Part shown: positions 6,673 through 13,181 of the stretch, piece after piece | Position numbering within the stretch: position 1 is the first letter of the stretch | Layout of the letters: every line of letters starts with the position of its first letter | Assembly (NCBI GenBank): GCA_030066455.1 | Contig: JASJBQ010000066.1 | Location: 1 to 13,181, forward strand | Reading direction: 5' to 3' | DNA length: 13,181 nt | Origin: Desulfobacterales bacterium | Lineage (GTDB): Bacteria > Desulfobacterota > Desulfobacteria > Desulfobacterales > UBA5852 | Translations under genes and position numbers: made by a program | Notes under the pieces: model-generated | Databases searched by the model: none | Told to the model about the DNA's origin: nothing | What the model saw: only the letters and a program-made list of their open reading frames with translations

Positions 6673-9600
6673 ATGACGGATTATTCCCTGCTTCAAGATT
6701 TTATCGTGGAAACGGTAGAACATCTTGAAGAGATGGAAAGCAATCTTCTCCGTCTGGAGGCCAATCCCGGCGACCGGGAGACCCTCGACAATATCTTCCG
6801 GTCCGTGCATACCATCAAGGGCGCCTCGGAATATTTAGGGCTGGAGAGCCTGGCGGAACTGTCCCACAAACTCGAGAACCTGCTGGATCGACTGCGCCGC
6901 AGCGAATTTGCCGCCGATCGCCACACGGTCGACCTGGTGATGGCCGTGAGAGACCGGATGGGCCTGCTGGTCGAAGACCTCGAATCCACGCAGAACGAGG
7001 AGACCGTGATTGCGGATCTGGTCGAACGCCTCGAGGCCATGAAGACCCGGACCCGCTCGGAAAGCGCGTCTCCGGCCGAATCGGTCGACGCTCCGCCGTC
7101 GGCTGAAGCCAGCGGCAGCGACGAGGCCACCTACGAGGAAGAATTCGACGAAGAGCTGTTCGCCATCTTTCTGGAACAGCTCGAAGAGGGTCTCGCCGAA
7201 CTGGCCGCCCATACCCGGACCCTGACGGTGGCCGACCGCGACGACCAGATCGCCATCCTGGGAAACTGCCTGACGCGTCTCGAACCGCTGCGCGCATCGG
7301 CCAACTACATGGGCTACGATCCCCTCACCGATCTCTACGATGGCTGGAGCGAATCCATCCGCAATGCCCGCGAACGTCTCGAGGCCAGCGACGATGGTTT
7401 TATGCCCGATTTCATCCGGGACTATATGGCGGCCAACCTGGCCAACGTGGCGCGCCGCTTCCCACGCATCCAAATTGATCTCGATGCCCCGGCGGGTACT
7501 GCCGCACTGGACGCCGAAGAGGCCGGTCATCAGCCTTCGGAGCCATCCGTGGATGCCAAGGCCGCAGACGATAGCGATCTCCTGGACAGCTTTGCGCTCC
7601 AAGCGCCGTCGTCTTCTTCACCACCGGCCGGGACCCCGACGACGGTTGCGGACGAAGCCCCGGATCTTTTCGACCGTCTGAGCCGTTCTTTCGACGACTG
7701 CCGCCGCCAGGGCGTTGCGCCCCAGCGTGCCGCCGGAACGGCCGAAATCGCCGCCGAGCTTTTTTCGACGCCGGAAGAGACCGTTATGGTCGAGGACAAC
7801 CATGTTGCGCCGTCCGCGGCACATGACACCGAACCGGCAGCGGATCAAACGCTTTCCGCGCCGGAAAGCGCGGGCGGACCCTCCCCCGCCCCACCGCCGG
7901 AGCCGGGAGCCCCAGGCCTTGACGGCGATGAAGACGCGCTCTTCTCGGCACCGGAAAACAAAGCGGCCGCGGAGACTCCGCAGGCATCCGCGGAAACGCC
8001 GAGCACGTCGCTGTCGCCAGACAGCGACAATTACGACGAAGAGTATGACGAGGAACTCTTTGGTATCTTTCTGGAGCAGCTCGAAGAAAGCCTGGCCGCC
8101 CTCAAGGCCCAGGCGGCCGCACTGGCCCGCGCCGAGGCTTCGGAACGCGACGCGATCCTGGCCGCCTGCCTGATGCACATCGATCCGCTGCGCTCCTCGG
8201 CCAACTACATGGGCTACGCCACGCTGACCGCCCTCTACGACGACTGGGCCGTCGCCATTCAGGACGCACGCTCGCGGCTGGCCGAGGGTCAGGACGATTT
8301 CCTGAACGCATTCATTCGCGTCGACATGGAGGCCAATATCGACGCCGTGGTCGAGCGCTTCCCGCAGGTCCGGTTACCGGAAGTGCCCCACGATGCCGCG
8401 GCCCCCACATCCGACATCGACGCCCCCCCGGGGCCCGAAGCCTCCTTCGACGGCGCCGATGCGGCCAGCGTGGATCTCCCGGAAGCCGCCGACGACCGGC
8501 CGGAGTCCGTTACCGGCGCCCACCTGCCTGCCGAGGCCGACGAAGCCGCGATCGAAGCTGCGGGCAGGGAAAATCAAAAACTGGAGAACAGTCTCCTCAA
8601 CGACTTCCTGGTGGAAACCATGGAGCATCTCGAGGAGATGGAAAACAGCCTGCTGCAGATCGAACAGACGCCTGAAGACCAGGGGACGCTCGACGACATC
8701 TTCCGCTCGGTGCACACCATCAAGGGCGCGGCCGAATATCTGGGCATGGCACGCATTGCCGAGCTCTCCCACCAGCTCGAGAACCTGCTGGACCAGATGC
8801 GCCGCAACGAACGACCGGCGGATTGCGACGCGATCGACCTGCTGATTGCCGCTCGGGACCGCATCGGTCTGCTGACCGAAGATCTGGAACAGACGGGTGC
8901 GGAGCAGAACGCCATCGACGACCTTCTGGACCGCATCCGGGGTCTGCAGGCCAACGCGCCGTCCCCACCGCTGACGACGGCAGTCGACCCAGAGGGCGAC
9001 TCCACGACCGCTTCCCGGGAACGGGAGACACCGGATTTCGAGATCCCGCTCTTCGCCGAGAGCGAGGACGAACCGCTGCTTGCGGAAGGCCTGCCGGGCG
9101 CGGCGGCCGCGGACGTCATTCCCGAACTGGCATCCATCACGGCGTCGGCGGCGACCGCTGACGACGACACCGGCCCCCCGGCCGATCCGGCCGCGTCTGC
9201 CAACCGCCGCGATCCCGAGCGCTCCGGCCGTCGCCAGTCCGACCGCATCGGCGACAAGATTCTCAAGCAGAGCATCCGGGTGGATGCCGCCAAGATCGAC
9301 GCCCTCATGAATCAGGTGGGCGAACTGGTGGTCAGCCGGGCCTGGTTTGCCCAGCTCTTCAGCGAGATGCGCGAGCTGCAGCAGAGCCTGAAGCAGCGTT
9401 TCAAACTCGACACCCGCGAGATGAAACAGGTCAAGGGGCTGACCTTTCGGCTCAGCGAGGCCACGGTGGCCCTGGGCCGGGTGGCCAACGAATTGCAGGA
9501 AGGCGTCATGAAGGTGCGCATGCTGCCGATTGCGCAGCTGTTCAACCGCTACCCGCGTCTGGTCTTCGATTTGGTGCGCGATACCGACAAGCAGGTCGCG

Positions 9601-10524
9601 CTGGATATCCGCGGTGAGGAAACCGAGCTCGACAAGATGGTCATCGAGGAGATCTCCGATCCCTTGATCCACATTATCCGCAACGCGGTGGACCACGGGG
9701 TAGAGCCGGTCGAGGAGCGGCAGCGCCAGGGCAAGCCCGAAGCGGCCACCATCCGGCTGGAAGCCTACCACGAGGGCAACCATGTGGTCATCGAAATCGC
9801 TGACGACGGCCGTGGACTGGACATCGACCGCATCCGCGCCAAGGCCCTGGCGGGCAACTTCGCGACCCGCGACGAACTCGACCGTATGACCCCCAAGGAG
9901 TTGAGCGGTCTCATCATGCTGCCCGGCTTTTCGACCGCCGAGAAAATCACCCACACCTCCGGTCGCGGTGTGGGCATGGATGTGGTCAAGAAGAACATCG
10001 AAAAACTCAACGGCACCATCGAGATCGACACCACGCCAGGTGTCGCGACCCGGTTCCGGATCAAGATTCCCCTGACCCTGGCGATCATTCCCGCGCTGCT
10101 GATCAAGGTTCGCGGGGAGCTGTTCACCATTCCGCTGGCCACCGTCGAGGAGACCCTGCGGATCGGCGAAGAGCATATCAGTACCATCGAAGGCGTCGAG
10201 GTCATGCAGTTGCGTGAGAACACCCTGCCCCTGGTGCGTCTGGACGGGTTGTTCCGGATGAATGCGGCCGGCGCGCTCGACCGGGCTTTCGTGGTGGTGG
10301 TCAGCACGGGCTTGAAACGTGTCGGGCTGGTGGTGGACGAACTCCTGGGGCAGGAGGAAGTCGTGATCAAGCCGCTGGAGGACTATCTCCAGGAACGCAG
10401 CGGATTCTCCGGCGCCACCATCCTGGGCGACGGCCGCATCTCGCTGATTCTGGATGTTTACGAATTGGTCAATCTCTCCATCGACCGGGAGGCGCAGAAA
10501 AAAGCCAAGGCCGCGGTGCTCTGA
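6673..10524 (+). CDS. cheA: CheA hybrid-length histidine kinase with two Hpt and two acidic pseudo-Hpt segments
   Basis: A 1283-residue CheA, about twice the E. coli length; AAGGAG six bases upstream fixes the ATG. Hpt1 covers about 1-120 with phospho-histidine H46 in HTIKGASEYLG. Hpt2 covers about 637-755 with H681 in HTIKGAAEYLG and is very similar to Hpt1. Between them lie two related segments (about 157-272 and 457-572, offset exactly 300) beginning EEL F-A/G-IFLEQLEE and containing SANYMGY. Aligned without gaps on YMG/YLG, the His position is E204 in the first and D504 in the second (H502 is two residues before it). Ala/Pro/acid-rich linkers separate the parts, and no clear CheY-binding P2 domain is seen. 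Dimerisation runs about 868-950. The ATPase has N box H1000...N1004...DHG 1007-1009, G1 D1044-D1045-G1046-R-G1048, FSTA near 1086, and G2 G1097-R-G1099-V-G1101. A CheW-like domain covers about 1138-1275. It autophosphorylates under receptor/CheW control and should feed the four receivers encoded nearby. Confidence 0.95.
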   Translation: MTDYSLLQDFIVETVEHLEEMESNLLRLEANPGDRETLDNIFRSVHTIKGASEYLGLESLAELSHKLENLLDRLRRSEFAADRHTVDLVMAVRDRMGLLVEDLESTQNEETVIADLVERLEAMKTRTRSESASPAESVDAPPSAEASGSDEATYEEEFDEELFAIFLEQLEEGLAELAAHTRTLTVADRDDQIAILGNCLTRLEPLRASANYMGYDPLTDLYDGWSESIRNARERLEASDDGFMPDFIRDYMAANLANVARRFPRIQIDLDAPAGTAALDAEEAGHQPSEPSVDAKAADDSDLLDSFALQAPSSSSPPAGTPTTVADEAPDLFDRLSRSFDDCRRQGVAPQRAAGTAEIAAELFSTPEETVMVEDNHVAPSAAHDTEPAADQTLSAPESAGGPSPAPPPEPGAPGLDGDEDALFSAPENKAAAETPQASAETPSTSLSPDSDNYDEEYDEELFGIFLEQLEESLAALKAQAAALARAEASERDAILAACLMHIDPLRSSANYMGYATLTALYDDWAVAIQDARSRLAEGQDDFLNAFIRVDMEANIDAVVERFPQVRLPEVPHDAAAPTSDIDAPPGPEASFDGADAASVDLPEAADDRPESVTGAHLPAEADEAAIEAAGRENQKLENSLLNDFLVETMEHLEEMENSLLQIEQTPEDQGTLDDIFRSVHTIKGAAEYLGMARIAELSHQLENLLDQMRRNERPADCDAIDLLIAARDRIGLLTEDLEQTGAEQNAIDDLLDRIRGLQANAPSPPLTTAVDPEGDSTTASRERETPDFEIPLFAESEDEPLLAEGLPGAAAADVIPELASITASAATADDDTGPPADPAASANRRDPERSGRRQSDRIGDKILKQSIRVDAAKIDALMNQVGELVVSRAWFAQLFSEMRELQQSLKQRFKLDTREMKQVKGLTFRLSEATVALGRVANELQEGVMKVRMLPIAQLFNRYPRLVFDLVRDTDKQVALDIRGEETELDKMVIEEISDPLIHIIRNAVDHGVEPVEERQRQGKPEAATIRLEAYHEGNHVVIEIADDGRGLDIDRIRAKALAGNFATRDELDRMTPKELSGLIMLPGFSTAEKITHTSGRGVGMDVVKKNIEKLNGTIEIDTTPGVATRFRIKIPLTLAIIPALLIKVRGELFTIPLATVEETLRIGEEHISTIEGVEVMQLRENTLPLVRLDGLFRMNAAGALDRAFVVVVSTGLKRVGLVVDELLGQEEVVIKPLEDYLQERSGFSGATILGDGRISLILDVYELVNLSIDREAQKKAKAAVL

Positions 10525-10553
10525 GCGCCCGGCCGTCGGCCACGTGATGAATT

Positions 10554-12341
10554 ATGGATGCAGGCCTCAAAAAAATTCTGTTGATCAACTGTGATGCGCT
10601 GCTGCGGGAATCGCTGGCCGAGCACCTGTACGCCGACACGGCCTCCTATCGGCTGATGACCGCCGAGAGCGGCGCCCGGGCCCTGGAAATCCTGTCCCGC
10701 GAAGACATCTTCCTGGCGATCATCGGAATCGCGGCCGGGGTGGCGTTCCCCCAGCCCTATTTGAAAGAAATCATGGCCGGGTATCCCCACCTGGAAACGA
10801 TCCTGATTCTGCCGCCCGACAGCGCCGACATGCGCCGCGCCCTTCCGTCCCAACCCCATCTGCAGACCATCGAGGGACCCTGCGACGCCGCCGATCTGGG
10901 CCAGCGGATCAACGCGCTTTCCGAAGGCCACGCCCAGGGATTTGCCGGAACACTCAAAAACATTCAGCTCGACGACCTGATCCAGATGTGCTGTCTCTCG
11001 TCGGCCACCATCACGATCCGGGTCACGAAGGGCGCCCAGCAGGGCACGATCTTTATCTGGGACGGAGAGATCGCCCACGCCGTCTGCGGCCAGGTCACGG
11101 GCGAAGAGGCCTTCTACACGATTCTGGGCTGGAAGAGCGGCGGTTTCGAAACCCTTGACGGCGGGGTCAGCGAAGTCGCCACCATCAAGAAGAGCTACGA
11201 ATTCCTGCTGATGGAAGCCGCCCGGCGCGTCGACGAGGCCGAGATGCTGGCCGAAGAGGAGGCTGCCGCGGGCGAGGACGGCGTCGTCGCCCATGAACAG
11301 GCCAAGCTGCGCGTGCTGATGGTTGAAGACTCAACGGTCATGGGCAAAATCGTGGGCAGCATGCTCTCCGCCTCGGGCGACATCGAAGTCACGGGCATCG
11401 CCCGCAACGGTGAAGAGGCGCTCGAACTCACCGCGGCACAGCGTCCCGATCTCATCCTGCTGGATGTCAACATGCCGGTCATGAACGGCAAGGCCGCCTT
11501 GAAGCACATCATGATCAAGAACCCCTGCCCCGTGGTGGTGATGAGCAACGTGGGCAGCGGCGCACCGGATACGGTTCTGTCGTTTCTCGATCTGGGCGCC
11601 GTGGATTTCATGGCCAAGCCGGTCAAGAACAAAGACCTGCTGTTGCAGCAGCAAAAAATCGTGGAACGCATTCAACGTGCCGCCGCGGCCGACATCAGGG
11701 CCTTTCGCCGCCTGCGCTGCACGCCGGCCGAGCGCCCCGGGCGCAACACCGCCGGCGACGTCCCGGCGGCCGAGCGTCTGGTCATCGTATCGGCCGGCTG
11801 CAGCGGCCATGGCAGCATGCGGCAGATGCTCGCCGGGCTGCCGGCCGACCCGGCCGCCGCCCTGATCGGCCTGCAGTCCATCCCGCCCGTCTTCCTGCCG
11901 GCCCTGGCAGCCCATCTGCAAGGCTACAGCCGCCTGCCGATCAGCATCCTCGGCGAAGAGGCCGCTCTCCGGCGCGGCCAGTGCTACCTGGGCACGCACG
12001 GCTGTTCGCTGCGCCTGGCCGCCGAGGAAGCGACGATGCGCCTGCGCATGCAGGAAGGCCGCCAGGATTTCGGCTACGGGCCCAGCTATTTCGATTTGCT
12101 GCTCTTCTCGGCGTCCGACTGCTTCGGCGAACGGCTGCAGGTGGTCCTGCTCTCCGGTGCTGAAACCGGGAATCTTGAAGGTCTGCGCTACATGCGGGAG
12201 AACGGCGGCCGGCTGCTGATCCAAAAACGCACCACCTGCATGATGCCGGCCGCACTGGCCGCCACTATCGAGGAAGATCTCTGTGATGAAGAATGTGAAC
12301 CTGAAGACATTGCCGCATGCATTGCCGCCTGGAGCGGCTGA
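10554..12341 (+). CDS. Pseudo-receiver - DUF4388 - receiver - CheB-like pseudoenzyme
   Basis: A 595-residue protein 29 bases after cheA. Residues 5-122 have a receiver pattern (KKILLIN... start) without its active residues: the acidic pair is N12/C13, the acceptor position is G58, and the Lys is absent. Residues about 129-228 match DUF4388 (PatA-like): FAGTLKNIQLDDLIQM, GTIFIWDGEIAHAVCG, EEAFYTILGWKSGGFE. Residues 252-370 are a complete receiver with E258/D259, phospho-acceptor D304, S331 and K355. The C-terminal part (about 408-570) follows the CheB catalytic domain, but GASTGG reads AGCSGH (C416 at Ser), QHMPP reads QSIPP (S442 at His), and GMGNDG reads GAETGN (G539 at Asp), so the whole triad is gone. 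It cannot be a CheB-type esterase. It probably serves as a phosphorylation-controlled binding protein. The acidic tail has C577, C581 and C589. The start has no strong Shine-Dalgarno; translation may couple to cheA. Confidence 0.85.
   Translation: MDAGLKKILLINCDALLRESLAEHLYADTASYRLMTAESGARALEILSREDIFLAIIGIAAGVAFPQPYLKEIMAGYPHLETILILPPDSADMRRALPSQPHLQTIEGPCDAADLGQRINALSEGHAQGFAGTLKNIQLDDLIQMCCLSSATITIRVTKGAQQGTIFIWDGEIAHAVCGQVTGEEAFYTILGWKSGGFETLDGGVSEVATIKKSYEFLLMEAARRVDEAEMLAEEEAAAGEDGVVAHEQAKLRVLMVEDSTVMGKIVGSMLSASGDIEVTGIARNGEEALELTAAQRPDLILLDVNMPVMNGKAALKHIMIKNPCPVVVMSNVGSGAPDTVLSFLDLGAVDFMAKPVKNKDLLLQQQKIVERIQRAAAADIRAFRRLRCTPAERPGRNTAGDVPAAERLVIVSAGCSGHGSMRQMLAGLPADPAAALIGLQSIPPVFLPALAAHLQGYSRLPISILGEEAALRRGQCYLGTHGCSLRLAAEEATMRLRMQEGRQDFGYGPSYFDLLLFSASDCFGERLQVVLLSGAETGNLEGLRYMRENGGRLLIQKRTTCMMPAALAATIEEDLCDEECEPEDIAACIAAWSG
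12270..12276 (+). promoter_or_regulatory. Ribosome binding site inside the preceding gene
   Basis: GAGGAAG ends nine bases before ATG 12286 and lies within the 3' coding region of the upstream CheB-like gene. It decides the start of the last gene, because no other good start lies between the upstream stop (12339-12341) and the receiver domain, which begins about residue 43. A GTG directly before the ATG (12283) is an in-frame alternative. Confidence 0.7.
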
Positions 12342-13181
12342 AAAACACCCCGATCCGCGGCTTGCGGCCGGGGCGGAGCTGCCGCTCCCGGAAAACGCTT
12401 CGGCGGAGGACATCAAGGTGCTTGTCGTGGACGACGCCGCCTTCATGCGCAAAGCCATCGTGGACGTGCTTGCCAGCGACGCGCAATTGCGCATCGTCGG
12501 CACCGCCCGCAACGGCCAGGAAGGCCTGGATCTGATCAAGGCGCTCGCGCCCGACGTGGTCACGCTGGACATCGACATGCCCATCATGGACGGGCTGACC
12601 AGCATCCGGCACATCATGATCGAATCACCCGTCCCGATCGTGGTGCTGAGCTCGCTCTTCAGCGACGGGGCCATCACCTTCGATGCCCTCCGGCTGGGCG
12701 TGGTCGACTTCATTCCCAAACCGTCGGGGGCGGTATCGACCGACATCGAACAATCCCGGCAGCAGCTCATCGACCGCATCAAACTGGCCAGTGCGGTGAA
12801 CCTCGACAACATCCGCCGCGTGCGGCTCAACCGCTGGGACCGGCAGGCCCATTTTTCCGATCTCTACGGGTATCATCCGCTGGAATACCTGCTGACCCTC
12901 GGCACCACCCTGAGTGGTCCCAACACGGTCATCCGGATGCTCGCCAACCTGCCGCCCACGCTGCCGGCCGCGGTGGTGGCCGTGCAGGAGATATCCCCCA
13001 AGATCATCGGCGCGTTCGTGGAACAGTTCGACGCCTCGGTGCCCTGGCGTATTCGTGAAGCCCGGGACGGCATGCCTATCGAGCAGGGCACCTGCTATAT
13101 CAGCTCCTACCAGAACGCCGTGCGCATTCAGACGAATGCCGAGGGCGTGCCCTGCCTCCAGGCGGTCGGCCCGGCCGAGGT
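12286..13181 (+). CDS. Third receiver + CheB-like protein, 3' end beyond window; esterase residues altered
   Basis: Open from ATG 12286 to the window edge (298 codons), overlapping the previous gene by 56 bases in another frame. Residues 1-42 are a proline/alanine-rich leader without a recognisable domain. Residues 43-165 form an intact receiver: D49/D50, phospho-acceptor D95 in VTLDIDMP, S122 and K145. A linker LASAVNLDNIRRVR follows, like [14 protein letters not shown] in the first CheB-like protein. The CheB domain starts near 200. GASTGG reads GTTLSG, putting T208 at the nucleophile position, and QHMPP reads QEISP, putting E235 at the His position. DGMPIEQGTCYI at 261-272 matches the usual DGE-L-PG-YIAP strand. 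The Asp-triad region lies outside. On the visible evidence it is a second- or third-generation paralog that has lost esterase activity but kept phosphorylation control. Family call is firm; inactivity is inferred. Confidence 0.85.
   Translation, partial: MKNVNLKTLPHALPPGAAEKHPDPRLAAGAELPLPENASAEDIKVLVVDDAAFMRKAIVDVLASDAQLRIVGTARNGQEGLDLIKALAPDVVTLDIDMPIMDGLTSIRHIMIESPVPIVVLSSLFSDGAITFDALRLGVVDFIPKPSGAVSTDIEQSRQQLIDRIKLASAVNLDNIRRVRLNRWDRQAHFSDLYGYHPLEYLLTLGTTLSGPNTVIRMLANLPPTLPAAVVAVQEISPKIIGAFVEQFDASVPWRIREARDGMPIEQGTCYISSYQNAVRIQTNAEGVPCLQAVGPAE

Noticed and set aside
7081..9240. CRISPR-like or tandem DNA repeat within cheA
   Set aside because: The repeated signal is two pairs of paralogous protein domains with diverged DNA, not short direct repeats with spacers.
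8374..10176. 600-residue minus-strand frame opposite cheA, and a 499-residue one at 11331-12830
   Set aside because: Both lie wholly within well-supported + strand genes with recognisable catalytic motifs, and neither translation shows a family. They reflect GC-rich codon use.

Overview
The window is a GC-rich bacterial segment with all recognisable genes on the + strand. Nine reading frames are supported. The first encodes a degenerate IS1595/ISXO2-type transposase-like protein. The other eight form a compact chemosensory (Che) gene cluster with short gaps, running off the right edge. The gene styles (CheB-like proteins with DUF4388 or zinc-ribbon parts, a Cache_3-Cache_2 receptor, an IS1595 relative beginning MKNKYVxRSxIS) suggest a deltaproteobacterial-type anaerobe (Thermodesulfobacteriota, perhaps Desulfobacteraceae/Desulfosarcina-like). 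That assignment is inferred from family resemblance and no marker gene is present.

Layout: 1-155, AT-rich flank with a perfect 8-bp dyad. 156-791, transposase-derived protein. 792-982, leader with two overlapping GC-rich hairpins. 983-2167, zinc ribbon + receiver + CheB-like domain. 2184-4799, transmembrane chemoreceptor with a very long cytoplasmic hairpin. 4866-5399, CheW. 5468-5821, CheY-like single receiver. 5890-6591, two-helix membrane protein with a HAMP domain and no output domain. 6673-10524, a 1283-residue CheA. 10554-12341, pseudo-receiver + DUF4388 + receiver + CheB-like domain. 12286 to the end, a third receiver + CheB-like protein, incomplete.

The receptor, CheW and CheA form an ordinary sensory core, and CheA has intact kinase motifs and two Hpt domains with the phospho-histidine (H46, H681). 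The outputs are unusual. There are four intact receiver domains (CheY and three CheB-like proteins) for one kinase. The three CheB-like C-terminal domains all depart from the Ser-His-Asp methylesterase triad: one loses His, one loses all three, and the third loses Ser and His with its Asp site beyond the window. CheA also carries two extra Hpt-like segments, exactly 300 residues apart, in which the phospho-acceptor His is replaced by Glu (E204) and Asp (D504). No cheR, cheD, cheX, cheC or cheZ is visible. My reading is a chemosensory system whose CheB proteins have been converted from esterases into phosphorylation-controlled non-enzymatic outputs, steered by a CheA with built-in acidic pseudo-Hpt modules. 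All residue comparisons are by-eye alignments against remembered family sequences.
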